This document shows, piece by piece, positions 34,591 to 45,400 of a stretch of DNA of 64,000 nucleotides. The notes under the pieces are model-generated. The model was not told where the DNA came from and searched no databases. It was given only the letters and a program-made list of their open reading frames with translations. The stretch comes from an uncultured Christensenella sp. (GTDB lineage Bacteria; Bacillota; Clostridia; Christensenellales; Pumilibacteraceae). How positions within the stretch are numbered: the stretch's first letter is position 1; every line of letters starts with the position of its first letter. The stretch spans positions 245,333 to 309,332 of the forward strand of contig CAJTLV010000001.1 of the NCBI GenBank assembly GCA_910577435.1, given 5' to 3'. The position numbers were made by a program, and so were the translations under genes.

Positions 34591-35856
34591 TTATCTGCGG
34601 CGGTTGATGCGTTCCCACCAACTTAGTTCACTCGGATCGTCGATGTCGATGCGCCCGTTGTTGGGATTGGGACGCGGCTTTGGCGTTTCCTGAACAGGCT
34701 GTTGTCTGACGGGTTGATTTTCACGGATCGGCTGTTGCGGTTCGTCGAACAAAAGCGGTTGTCTCGGCGGCACCGGTTGCTGCGGAACTTGCGGTTGCCG
34801 ATCGACGGCTTGTTGCGTCGGTGCGGACTGAAACGGCGACGGCGTTTCCTGCGCGGAAGCGGGATTCTCCACACCCTGCTTATTAAAGCCGGTTGCAATA
34901 ACGGTAACCTGTATCTCGTCCTTGAGTTCGGGAACGAACGCCGTGCCGAATATTATATTTGCATCTTTTGCGCATACGCCGCGAATCAGCTCGACTGCGT
35001 TTGCGATCTCGTCCATCTTGACTTCTTTGCCCTCGACGTTTATAATAGCGCGCGTCGCACCCTCTATAGAAGTGCCCAGCACCGCGTTATTGACAGCTTT
35101 TTTAACAGCCTCGATAGCGCGGTTGGATCCGCCCGCGCGACCGATGCCCATTATCGTATCGCCGCCCTTCGTCAATATTGTGCGTATATCCGCAAAATCC
35201 ACGTTCACTCTGCCGGGATTGGCGATAAGATCGGTCGTCGCCTGAACGCCCTGTCGAAGAACGTCGTCGGCGTATTGGAACGCGCTCTGCGTAGTCATAT
35301 TCATATCCTTTGCGACGCTTGCGAGCCGCTCGTTGGGTATGACTATTATTGCGTCCACAAACTTGCGGAGGTTTGCAATACCTATCTGCGCATTGCGTTC
35401 GCGAACAGCGCCTTCGAACTTGAACGGAGTCGTTACGAACGCAATCGTAAGTATGCCCAGCTCGTGCGCTATCTCGGCAATGACCGGAGCGGCGCCCGTA
35501 CCCGTACCGCCGCCCATACCTGCGGTGATAAACACGAGGTTCATATCCTTGATAAGCATCGACAGCGTGTTTTTGCACGCTTCGGCCGCCTGTCTGCCCA
35601 CCTCGAAGTTTGCACCTGCGCCGAACCCGTCGGTCAATCCGGAACCTATCTGAATGCGCTTTTCCGCTTTGGAAACGCGCAATGCCTGATAGTCGGTGTT
35701 TATTGCCATAAACATATCGACTTTAACGCCGGCGTTTATCATATTGTCGACGGCGTTGCTTCCGCCGCCGCCCACGCCTATAATTGCCGTTTTGACGCGC
35801 TTGTCGTCCTTTTTGGCGGTCTGCCCCGCCGCAGAGCGCGTGTTATCGAATATCAT
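34591..35856 (-). CDS. ftsZ: cell division GTPase FtsZ
   Basis: A 421-residue tubulin homologue that forms the division ring. The GTP-binding loops are IGVGGGGSNAVDNMI and the tubulin signature GMGGGTGTGAAPV; the T7 catalytic loop is NVDFADIRTIL. The globular part ends near residue 320, and a disordered linker rich in Gln and Pro (about 75 residues) follows. The C-terminal peptide is IDDPSELSWWERINRRR, unlike the usual DIPxFLR form, though acidic-then-basic character is kept. It is last in the ftsQ-ftsA-ftsZ order, 35 bases after ftsA, with a terminator. Confidence 0.98.
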   Translation of the reverse strand: MIFDNTRSAAGQTAKKDDKRVKTAIIGVGGGGSNAVDNMINAGVKVDMFMAINTDYQALRVSKAEKRIQIGSGLTDGFGAGANFEVGRQAAEACKNTLSMLIKDMNLVFITAGMGGGTGTGAAPVIAEIAHELGILTIAFVTTPFKFEGAVRERNAQIGIANLRKFVDAIIVIPNERLASVAKDMNMTTQSAFQYADDVLRQGVQATTDLIANPGRVNVDFADIRTILTKGGDTIMGIGRAGGSNRAIEAVKKAVNNAVLGTSIEGATRAIINVEGKEVKMDEIANAVELIRGVCAKDANIIFGTAFVPELKDEIQVTVIATGFNKQGVENPASAQETPSPFQSAPTQQAVDRQPQVPQQPVPPRQPLLFDEPQQPIRENQPVRQQPVQETPKPRPNPNNGRIDIDDPSELSWWERINRRR

Positions 35857-35891
35857 AGTAATTCTCCTTGTAATTGTCCGAAATTAAATAT

Positions 35892-37088
35892 TCAGCGTTT
35901 GGCGAACAACCGTCTGAACTTGCCGGCCGGTCCGTTATACGCGGACTCGCCGGACAGTACCATATCCATAACGGCAAGCGACGACGATAAATAGGGTTTA
36001 TCGAACAGCGGGAGGCTCGGTCTTACAAGCTCTACCTCGCGGTTGAGACACTTACCCAAATAATCGGTCGCGCCGCGAATGCTCAGTCCTCCGCCCGTCA
36101 CCGCAAGCACGCTCGTTTCGGGAAGGGCGTAATCGCACACTTTGAGTGTTTTTTCGACATACCGTGCAAACCTGAGTATCTCGGTCTTGACTATTTCGTT
36201 CACTTCCTTTACCGAGTACACGTGCTTGTCGTAATCGCAATCGACAGTATACTCCGTCTGCATAAATCCCTGCTCGTCGTCGGGCGGAATATAGTTCGGC
36301 TCGACTGTAAGCGAAACCTGACGTTTGAGCTTGTCCGCCTCGCGCATAGATATGTCCAGATTTTCGGACAGCGCCAAAGTTATGCGGTCGCCGCCCCACG
36401 GAAAAAAATACTGTCTGCAAATACCGTCGCCGCGCCCGATAACGAACGTAGTGCCGAATGCGCCCGCGTCCGCAAACATAACGCCCCTGTCCCTGCGGAA
36501 GTCATCGAACAGGAACAACATTTCGGCGAGCGGCGATGCGACAAAATCCACGTCGGTAACGTTGGTGTCTTCGAGCGCCGCTTCGACGGGTTCGATGAAA
36601 TTCTTGATGTCGGCGAGCATAAACGAGATACTGCCCGCAAGCCGCGTCGAAGCCATACCTACCGGCAGGATCAGCTTGCGCTCGTCGTCGAGCTTATAAT
36701 ATATCGGCTGGATGTTGATGACCTTATAGTTTTCGTCATCGCCGAATACGTTGGCGTGCTTATGCAACGCCTCTACGTCACGCTCCTGTATGCGTCGTTT
36801 TCTACCCAGCGATATAGCCTCTTCATTTACGCGGCATAAAAGAAAATCACCGGGTACGCCGACGTATAGACGCGTAATCTTGGTTCGTGCGTAAGATTCC
36901 GCCGCGCTTATCGCGCGTTCGACTGAGGCCGACAGACCGGCGTTGGTATGCCACTCGCCGCCCGAAAAGCCGAAATATTCACTCACGCCGATACCATCGA
37001 TACATATCGAGTTATTGATCCCGCGACTGCCGATCAAGACCGTTATCTTGCTCGTGCCGAAGTCCATTATCGCAACGCTTTGTTTCAA
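35892..37088 (-). CDS. ftsA: cell division actin homologue FtsA
   Basis: A 398-residue actin-fold protein that anchors FtsZ to the membrane. Phosphate-1 motif AIMDFGTSKITVLIG is at the N-terminus, phosphate-2 is MFADAGAFGTTFVIGRG and the adenosine motif is VLAVTGGGLSIRGATD. A basic amphipathic end (GPAGKFRRLFAKR) is the membrane-targeting helix. The start is a TTG at 37088, seven bases after GAGG, next to the conserved KQSVAIMDFG; ATG choices farther upstream lie in the intergenic region. Between ftsQ and ftsA is a hairpin (CGGATA/TATCCG at about 37153-37169). Confidence 0.93.
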   Translation of the reverse strand: MKQSVAIMDFGTSKITVLIGSRGINNSICIDGIGVSEYFGFSGGEWHTNAGLSASVERAISAAESYARTKITRLYVGVPGDFLLCRVNEEAISLGRKRRIQERDVEALHKHANVFGDDENYKVINIQPIYYKLDDERKLILPVGMASTRLAGSISFMLADIKNFIEPVEAALEDTNVTDVDFVASPLAEMLFLFDDFRRDRGVMFADAGAFGTTFVIGRGDGICRQYFFPWGGDRITLALSENLDISMREADKLKRQVSLTVEPNYIPPDDEQGFMQTEYTVDCDYDKHVYSVKEVNEIVKTEILRFARYVEKTLKVCDYALPETSVLAVTGGGLSIRGATDYLGKCLNREVELVRPSLPLFDKPYLSSSLAVMDMVLSGESAYNGPAGKFRRLFAKR

Positions 37089-37197
37089 AACACAACCTCG
37101 TAATGCGCAAACGCACTTTATACCGTTTATTATACAATCGACCGCAATAATTGTCAAGTGACGGATATAAAATATCCGATCCGTAACAAAAACACCG

Positions 37198-37995
37198 TTA
37201 TGCGGAAACGCCGTAGTATTTCTCGTAATATCCGTCTTCGGGCGAATACACGACGGTCGGATTTCCGTCCGCGCCGACTCCGACACGAATCACACCCGAA
37301 ACCTGCGAAATGCCGAGCGAGTCGGACTTCATAAATGCGCTCCAACCCTTGTCCAAAAGCTCTGAAAACTCTTCGCCCGTGCCGCGCACTTCAACGCCGC
37401 AACCTGCGACCGTCTTGATAAAGACATATCCCGACCTTGTAAAATCGACAAAACGCACACTGTCCGCGATCTGCCAATCGCTCTTGCCCGTCGAACGCAT
37501 ATACTCGATAAATTTCCCGGTCAGCACTCTGTCATATCCGTCGCTGTTCTGAAAATACGCGCCGAGCGTCGTCGCTACGGCCGACGACGGTTTGATCGTG
37601 AAAAATCCGAACTGTTCGACGTCGGAAGAACTGCCTATTCGTCCCGACGAATAACATTGATAATAGGTATTGCCCGATAAATACTGAAACGCATTGTCGT
37701 GTACTATGTAATTGATCGAAACTCTGTCGGGGAACTTGCGCTCTATATTTATCACTTCGACGTTATAATACGCATTCTCTATCCTGTTCTTGACAGCGCT
37801 GTCCTTTATGAAGAACATCGAACTGTTCTTTTTGATTCCCGATGCCTCTATGACTTTGCCGTCGTAATCGGGCGCGTTTTCATAATAACCGTATGCTTCC
37901 ACATCGCGAACGAGAAAAGTCGCGCACCCTGCGATTATGAAAACCACGAGTACGGCGACAACGGATAATAGAATTATCAGCCTTTTGTTTCTCAT
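37198..37995 (-). CDS. ftsQ: FtsQ/DivIB-type division protein
   Basis: A 265-residue bitopic protein. A short cytoplasmic start (MRNKRL), one membrane helix (about residues 7-29) and an outer POTRA-like domain follow, with the region ERKFPDRVSINYIVHDNAF typical of FtsQ/DivIB. It stabilises the septal cell-wall complex in other bacteria. Position between murA and ftsA supports the call more than sequence alone. A promoter nine bases upstream of the ATG, and no ribosome site, imply a nearly leaderless mRNA. Confidence 0.85.
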   Translation of the reverse strand: MRNKRLIILLSVVAVLVVFIIAGCATFLVRDVEAYGYYENAPDYDGKVIEASGIKKNSSMFFIKDSAVKNRIENAYYNVEVINIERKFPDRVSINYIVHDNAFQYLSGNTYYQCYSSGRIGSSSDVEQFGFFTIKPSSAVATTLGAYFQNSDGYDRVLTGKFIEYMRSTGKSDWQIADSVRFVDFTRSGYVFIKTVAGCGVEVRGTGEEFSELLDKGWSAFMKSDSLGISQVSGVIRVGVGADGNPTVVYSPEDGYYEKYYGVSA

Positions 37996-38004
37996 ACGTA
38001 TATC

Positions 38005-38033
38005 ATTATAGCAAACGTCGGGTTAAAAATCAA
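38005..38033 (-). promoter_or_regulatory. sigma-A promoter giving a near-leaderless ftsQ mRNA
   Basis: On the minus strand TTGATT (38028-38033), a 17-base spacer and a perfect TATAAT (38005-38010). Only nine bases separate the -10 from the ftsQ ATG, leaving a leader of about two bases. Confidence 0.6.
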
Positions 38034-38085
38034 GTGTTTATACAAACGTGTTTTATCAGACAAACAAAAGCACTGTCGATTATGC

Positions 38086-39348
38086 TTACGTATGATCCAC
38101 TCTGCGTATTTTAGCGCCGACCGATGCGAGCGTGCGCTCTATGTATTCATAACCTCTGTCAATATGTTCTACGCCGGTAATGACCGATCGCCCCTCCGCC
38201 GACAGCGCGGCTATGACAAGCGCCGCACCGCCGCGAAGATCCAATGCGCCAAGTACAGCGCCGTGAAGAACTGGTACTCCGCGAACGACCGCCACCCTGT
38301 CCTTAACCGTTATTGCCGCTCCCATTTTTGACAGCTCCGCCGTATATCCGAATCGGTTTTCGAACAAGTTCTCCACTACTATCGAACTGCCCGTAGCACG
38401 CGACAGTACCGCGCAGAACTGAGGCTGAGCGTCCGTAGGGAACGCGGGGTACACGTTCGTTTCCAGTTTGTGCAACGGGCGCGGTCTGCCTTCCGCAACG
38501 ACGCGCACCGTTCCGCCGTGTCCTATGTATAGTTTGACGCCCATTTTTTTCAAACGCTCGGTAATACCGAAAACGTGTTCGGGTACCACGTTTTTAACGG
38601 CGATCTCCCCGCCCGTCGCGGCAACTGCGGCGAAGAATGTTGCGGCGCAAATTCTGTCGGGAATAGGTCGGTAACTGCATCCGTGCAGACGTTTAACGCC
38701 AGTAACGCGTATGACCGACTCGCCCGCACCCACTACCTTGCCGCCCATCGCGTTTATAAAATCCGCGAGATCGACTATCTCCGGCTCGCGCGCGGCGTTG
38801 ACTATCACAGTATCTCCGTCGAGCAATGCGCCTGCCATCATCAGATTTTCGGTAGCGCCGACCGACGCGAAATCGAGATTTATCACGCCGCCGCGCATCT
38901 TCGACCCGTCGCAACATATAACGCCGTACTCGTCGGCAATGCCGACGGCGAGACTTTTAAGTCCGGAAATATGTAAATCTATCGGCCTCAATCCTATCTC
39001 GCACCCGCCGGGATGGCTTATGTAAGCACGCCGACACCGCGAAAGAATCGAACCGAGAATAAATATAGACGAACGAAGTTTGCCCGTCAGATCGGAATTT
39101 ATGACGTTTAGCGAGATATTTCTGCAACAAACGTGCAAATCATTGCCGACGAACTCCGCAGAACAACCCAGATGCCGCATTATGTCCAGCATTGCGTCTA
39201 TATCGCGCAGTCGCGGGCAATTCTCGATGATAACCGGATCTTCCGTAAGTATACACGCGGCTATAATAGGCAATGCCGCATTCTTTGCCGTTTGTACTTC
39301 TATCTCGCCGCTCAGCGGGACTCCACCGTCAATAATGAATTTATCCAT
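38086..39348 (-). CDS. murA: UDP-N-acetylglucosamine 1-carboxyvinyltransferase MurA
   Basis: The first committed enzyme of peptidoglycan precursor synthesis, adding enolpyruvate from PEP to UDP-GlcNAc. The N-terminus FIIDGGVPLSGEIEVQTAKN includes the conserved Lys-Asn, and the catalytic cysteine is in SHPGGCEIGLRPIDLHI near residue 118. The C-terminus has DLRGGAALVIAALSAEG. It has 420 residues, normal for MurA. A TATACT about 25 bases upstream of the ATG may be its -10, but no good -35 is seen. It lies between the giant genes and ftsQ; murG, often found here, is absent. Confidence 0.97.
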   Translation of the reverse strand: MDKFIIDGGVPLSGEIEVQTAKNAALPIIAACILTEDPVIIENCPRLRDIDAMLDIMRHLGCSAEFVGNDLHVCCRNISLNVINSDLTGKLRSSIFILGSILSRCRRAYISHPGGCEIGLRPIDLHISGLKSLAVGIADEYGVICCDGSKMRGGVINLDFASVGATENLMMAGALLDGDTVIVNAAREPEIVDLADFINAMGGKVVGAGESVIRVTGVKRLHGCSYRPIPDRICAATFFAAVAATGGEIAVKNVVPEHVFGITERLKKMGVKLYIGHGGTVRVVAEGRPRPLHKLETNVYPAFPTDAQPQFCAVLSRATGSSIVVENLFENRFGYTAELSKMGAAITVKDRVAVVRGVPVLHGAVLGALDLRGGAALVIAALSAEGRSVITGVEHIDRGYEYIERTLASVGAKIRRVDHT

Positions 39349-39407
39349 ACGCCACCATCCGCTTCTTTTTTAGTATATGTGTGCGTATGCCGTTCGGTTA
39401 CCGACGT

Positions 39408-39444
39408 AAAAACGCCCGCAAGCATTCTACGCTTGCGGGCGTTT
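39408..39444 (-). terminator. strong terminator of the giant-gene cluster
   Basis: A 14-bp perfect stem (ACGCCCGCAAGC / GCTTGCGGGCGT core) with a 7-base loop, followed by T-rich sequence on the minus strand, 26 bases after the stop of the 2317-residue gene. Confidence 0.88.
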
Positions 39445-39469
39445 GTTTACATTATGCGATTAGTCTGTT

Positions 39470-42400
39470 TTACTCTTCGTCGTCGTCCGAACCGATGAGC
39501 CTGTCGCGAAGCTTATTGACAACGAGCTTATTGGCAAGCTGACGTACACGCTCCGAACTTTCGTCGATCGCGACCGTCGTAAGTTCTTCGGGCAATTCGC
39601 GCAATATCTCTTCCACACGCTCGTCCGTTACGCCGTTCTCGGCAAGCTGTTCGACGAGTTGATCAATGACGAGTTTGTTGGCTACTTGTTGCGCGAGTTT
39701 GTCAAGTTGATCGGCTACATCGTCCGCGTGCAGACGAGGATTGAGCGCAAGATCGTCGACGGCAGTCATTTTCTCGACTTCGGCGCTTATTCTCTTTGCA
39801 ATATCGTCGTCTGCTACACCGAGTTGCACCGTATGCGCGGTCACGGACGCAGTATCCGTCGCCGCAGTTTCATTTCGCTTTGTCGCCGGCTTTTTACTGC
39901 GGTTGCCGCTTGCAGACTTTTTCTTGCTACCCGATTTCGACCCCGATTTGGAACCGGACTTGGAAGTTCCCGACTTGGAAGTAGAACGTTTCTTAGTCGC
40001 AGTCTTTGCGGCGGGCTTTTTCTCCGGCTCTACAATGCCGGCGATCTCGTTCAACTGATTTTTAAGATCGGACAGCGAATCGGACAGTTCATCGTCGGAC
40101 GCCGCGACGTCGCTTTCGCTTCTGTGTTCGGCGAGCGCGGTCACCTCGTTGCGCAGACGCGCTATCTCGTCTAGGATAAGCTCGTTCTCTTTGCTGGGCT
40201 TTTCTCTGCCGAGTTCTTCGCGCAGATCCGCAAGTTCGCTCAATATCGCATCGTTATCCGAAGTCGTCACACCGGGACGGGAAATCATTTCGCGCAGTTT
40301 CGCCACTTCTTCCGCTACGGAATCGGTCGACGCAAGTTCCGCTTTCAAGCTCTCTATCTCGCCGGCGATCTTCGTTCCCGTATTCTGTGCGATGTAGCTG
40401 TTTTGACGCTCCAACAGGTGCGCCATTTCAGACATAAAGTTAAGTGTCGTAAGATCTGCATCGCGCTGATTTGCAAGCTCCGTGCGCAACGAATCCAACT
40501 CTTCCAAAATCTTGGTGTTCGTCGCGTCGGCGCCGAGTTTCGTCACACGCTCCGCAAGAGCGTCGTACATACCGTCGCGGTCGTCGAGAACGGCACGGAT
40601 CTGTGCAAGTTCGTCGGACAGCGCGCGAATCTCTTCGGACGAACCCGCCGCGTCGATCTGGTCGTGCAACGACGATATTTCGTCGAGAATGATGTTATTG
40701 TAGCTTTCGTAATTGGTTTCGCCCGAACGAGCGTCGTTGACGTTGGCCATACTGATCGCGAACAATTGATCGCGAAGCGACTGAACTTCCGCAAGTATCG
40801 CGTCGTCGGCGGCGCGGTCGGTTTCTCCCGCTATACGCTTGACGTCCTCTATCTGCTCACGCAACGCTTGGAACTCGTCGCGCAGTGCCAATATCTCGTT
40901 GATAACGCCGAGATCGGGTTCGTCTTTGAGCGTCTGTACGTCCGCACGTATCGTCGTAACGTCCTCCGCAAGACCGTACAGGTTTTCCGGCGACGTAAGC
41001 ATCTGGCGAATTTCCGCGATCTCGTCTCGCATAGCCGCGACTTCCGCAGAGTTGCCGCTTTCCGCCGTAACTGTAGTCAGCGAACGAAGCTGTGCGATCT
41101 CGTCGCGGATTTCGCCGAGTTCTTCGGACAAAGGCAACGCCGTATCCACGTGCGCCGCGAGAGCGTCGCGAATTCCGCGCATCATACCGTCGTCCAACAC
41201 GGCAGGCTGAGGCTGTTGCGTTCCGACAGTTGCGATCTGATCTTTAAGCTCGCGTATCTCTTCTATGAGCGCGGCATACGACGTATCGCCGTTCTCGGTC
41301 TGCGTAGGCGCGGAAGCAAGCATCATATCGTGTACCGCATCGCGCAAGGAAGCTATCTCGCCCGCCAAATCGACCGAATTGTTCTGTCTGAGCTGTTCGT
41401 TTTCGGCGCGAAGCGCTTGGAGTTCCGCACGCAGTTCGGCGATCTCACCGGATACGTCTACGGGCGCCAGCGCGCTGATAGCCGTTTTTATCTCGTCGAT
41501 CTCGGCATACAGTCCGGATACCGCATCGTCGGCAATAGGAGCAACCGACTCGCCGCCTTCCGTGACGGTAGGCTGTGCGATGCGAAGTTCGGCGATAGCG
41601 TCGTTTATCTCGTCGAGCCTGTCTGCAAACTCCGCAACGTCGACCGCAGAAAGCTCGGAAGCCATATTGTCTATCGCTTCTTTGAGTTCCGCAATACCAG
41701 CGCCGGGTTCTTCGGACTGAGCAACGCCGCCCAAACTCTCTATCATAGCGCGAAGCTCGTCGACCTGAGCGGTTATCGCATCCAATCTCTCGACGGGAAT
41801 AAGTTCGTCGACATGTTCTATACCGTTCTTAATGTCGATTATCTCGTTGAGAACGACGTTAAGCTCGCCGGATGCGGTTTCCGTAGCGTCGGCAGCTTCG
41901 CCTGCGAGCGTCGTTCTACGGCTTATAATGTCCTTCAACTCGTCGATATTGTCGGTGATCGCGCCCTGATCGGCACGGAGCGCCGTCAATTCGTCGAGAA
42001 TTATATTGATGTTGTCGGTGGAATCGACGGTTTCCGTCGGATCTCCCGACTCTTCTTGCACCGCCGTTACGTTGAGTACCTCGTCCTTGAGCGCAAACAC
42101 TTCGTCGCGAAGCGATACGATCTCATTGAGTACGAGATTGATCTCGCCGTCCGTAGGAACGGGTTCTCCGCCGACGGAAATCGCGGCTACGTCTTCGCGA
42201 AGCGCACGCACTTCGTCGAGAAGATTACCGGACGATATCGCCGCGAGTTCGTTCTTGATAGCTTCAAGTTCGCCGGAAACCTCATTCTGATCGACTATAC
42301 GCGACGCTTTTATATCGTCGCGGAGCGACAGTATTTCGGCTACCGTATCATACTCGGATTCTGCGTCGATTCGCTCTTTGATGACCGAAAGCTCATCGAT

Positions 42401-45400
42401 GATCGCTTGCAGGCTTTCACTTGACGTTTCGGCAATATCGCCGTCCGCGTAATCGACATCTTCGCCGTCCAAGCGTGCGCGAATATCCTCAACATCCGCA
42501 ACGAGACCGTTGAGCATTTCGGTAGGCTGAAGCATTATCTTTATCTGCTCTATGCTCTCCGCAATGTCGGAGCTTGCCTGCTCGCCGCTAACACCGTTAT
42601 TCTCCGCAAGCGCCGCCTGTAAGTCGGCAAGCTGTGCGTTGATACCGTCGAGCGCCGTAGCGTTGTAATCTGTAATGCTCTGCGTAACGCTCTCTATCGA
42701 CGCGAGACGTTCACGGATTTCCGAAATTTCGGTAACGAGCGTGTCACGCGTCTCATCGTCTATTCCTGCGGCGGAAATGGTTCCGTCGAGCTCGTTGATA
42801 TGGATTTCTTCGCGAATGCCCGCAACAGCGTCTATTATATCCTGCTTGTTGGAATTTGCCGTTTGTTCGAACGCTTCGAGTTTTTCGATGACCGCACCGA
42901 TGTCGCCCGCAAGCGCCGCAATGCCGTCGTCCTCTTGTGCTCCGACGTCGCCGCCGTCCAGCTTTTGACGAATATATGCTATGTCATCTTGCGCCTGCGT
43001 GAGCGACGCTACGCTGTCCAAAATCGCGCCGGTATTGTCGCGAACGACCGTAATATCTTCGGCTAAACTTTCGGGAATGGATCCGAGCAAAGCATCCGTA
43101 TCTGCGCGGATGCCCGCAACAGCGTCGAACAATGTATCCCCGTCGCCGTTAGATTCGCCGTGAATACTGTCCGCAAGCGCATTGACCGATTCAAGTATCG
43201 CAGCAACATTGTCGCGCATAACCGCAATATCGTCGTTCTGAGACATAACGGTCAGAGTGTCCAGAATGGAATACGTGTTATCGCGCGCGGCAATCAGATC
43301 GTCGTTCTGCGGCATAAGAGGAAGAGTATCGAGAACGGTATTTATTCCGTCGCGAATCTCTTCTATCTCTTCGCCGTAAGCGCCCGCAGTCTGCCTGTCT
43401 TCATCCGATTCAACGTCCGACGCAGCCGCTGCGTCAAGCCTGTCGATAATGGCATTGAGCTGTTCGCTTATGGGAGCAAGCGCATCGAGCGCGGCAACAC
43501 TTGCGTCGCGCGCACCGGCAAGGTCTTCGCGGACCGCCGCGACATCCTCGCGCACGCCGACGATGTCGTCGGAAAGCGGGCGCACCAGACCGAGCGTCTC
43601 GTCTACGCCGCCCGCAATATTAGCTACTCCGTTGTTTACATTGTTAATGCCGTCTATCGCCGCCGACACGCCGTCCTTTGCGGAAGCAACGTCGTCGGAA
43701 ACAGTCGATAAAGCGGATATGCGCGCCGTTATTTCGTCGAGATACGCATAAATCTTTTCGATTTCGGGCGCGTCGGCGGGAATTTCATCGCGAACCGATT
43801 CCACCTGTTCGCGCTCTGCTGCCGCCTGCTCCGCCTGCTCGCGGAGATATGCGATGTCGTCGATTATGCGTTGCCTGTCCGCCGTCGAAGCGTCGACGTT
43901 TGCCGCAGTAAGGTCGGCAAATGACGACAAATCGGCACGAAGCTGTTCTATCGCGTCACCGAGCGCGGCGTTATCGCCGACAAGAAGCAACGAATCTTTG
44001 ATCGTCTGGGTATCCGCAAGTATATCGATCTTCATCGCGTCGATAATATCGTTCATCGACACGACCAAGTCTCGCGTCGTTTGCAGATCGTCGCGCGTTA
44101 TTTGATTGTCCGCGAGAATATCCGCTTTCGCGAGTTCGAGCGTGTCGGCAAAAGCGCCGGTATCGCCCGCGCTCTCACCGATGCGGTTGATTATGTTAGC
44201 TTCCGTTTCGATAATTACGTTAGACAGATCCTCATACAGTTTGTCGAATTGTGCCGTGATCTCGGTAAGTTGACTGTTAAACTGTTCCGTAAAGTCTATC
44301 GTATTCGAAATATTGAGAATGTCATTGCGCAAATCACCGATCTGCGTTATAAAAGCGCCGTAATCGTCGAGCTTACCGTGTATGTAGTCGAGATCGTCGA
44401 TCATCTTCTGTCTGTCGTCATCCGAGAACACGGATGTCACGGTCTCGGACGGCGTTTCTGTCTTCGTCGGCACGACGGTAACAGGCTCGGCAATCTTCTC
44501 GCTGATCGCTATGAGCTTTTCGGAAATTTCGAGATAATCGGAACGCAACTCTTCGAGCGCCGCCGAAATATCGGGTTGAGAAGTAGCGGTTTCGAGACTT
44601 GCGCGCAATCCGTCCACAGCGTCGAGAACAGCCGCGACGGAAGCGGAACTGTCGCTCTCGGTATGCGCCTCTTCGGCTTTTGGTGCCGGCGCTTCCCCCG
44701 TCTTTTCTTGCTTTTCGGAATTTTCTTCGACAGGCTTTTCTTCGTGCGCTTTTTCTTCGGCAACTTTCTCTTCCGCCTGTTTTGCGGCGTTCTGTTCGAT
44801 AGCGGCTTTAAGCTCGGACAGTTTGACAAACAAGCTGTCTTCTGCCATAGGATTGGACGGCTTGTAATTGTTGGGCTTGTCTATGAGCGGAAGCGATATA
44901 ATGTCGCTTATCTTAAGTGCGCATATATGCGAAACAAGCTCCGCTATCGCCTTGTCATTGCGCTTTTCTTCGAGTAGCGCAGTCGTGATCTCGCCTACCG
45001 CGTCGGCATTTTCTTTTTCCTTGCGATTGCCTTCGAGCGAGTTCTTCGCCGCTACGAGATCGGGCAAAAACTCTGTGATCTTGTCAGCCGAAGCGGAAAT
45101 GAGTTTTTCGCTAACACCGAAATAGTGTTCCATTCCGTCCCGCATAGACGGCGCTATCTGAACAGCGCCCGTCTCGGAACCGTAAGAAACCAAATCGGCA
45201 AACACCGAACGCGAAAGCGGCGTATCCGCAATGTCGCCGATGAGTTTATTGGTGGCGTCGATGAGATCGATCGTATCCGGCTCGTTGCTCTCGTTAAGCT
45301 TCTTGCCGAAACCGTAAACTGCGGAAAGCTTGTCTTTCAGCGTAACGTTTTGCGCGTGTATGTCGAAATCGAGCTTTCTGTAATCGCCGAGCAATTCGAG

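Noticed and set aside
37153..37169. Hairpin between ftsQ and ftsA considered as a terminator
   Set aside because: The stem is only 6 bp and no T run follows on the minus strand.
40403..42424. Long plus-strand open frame (673 codons) inside the 2317-residue gene
   Set aside because: It is antisense to a coiled-coil gene; the composition (many Arg, Tyr, Val runs) is what reversed Glu/Leu/Asp codons give, and no ribosome site is present.
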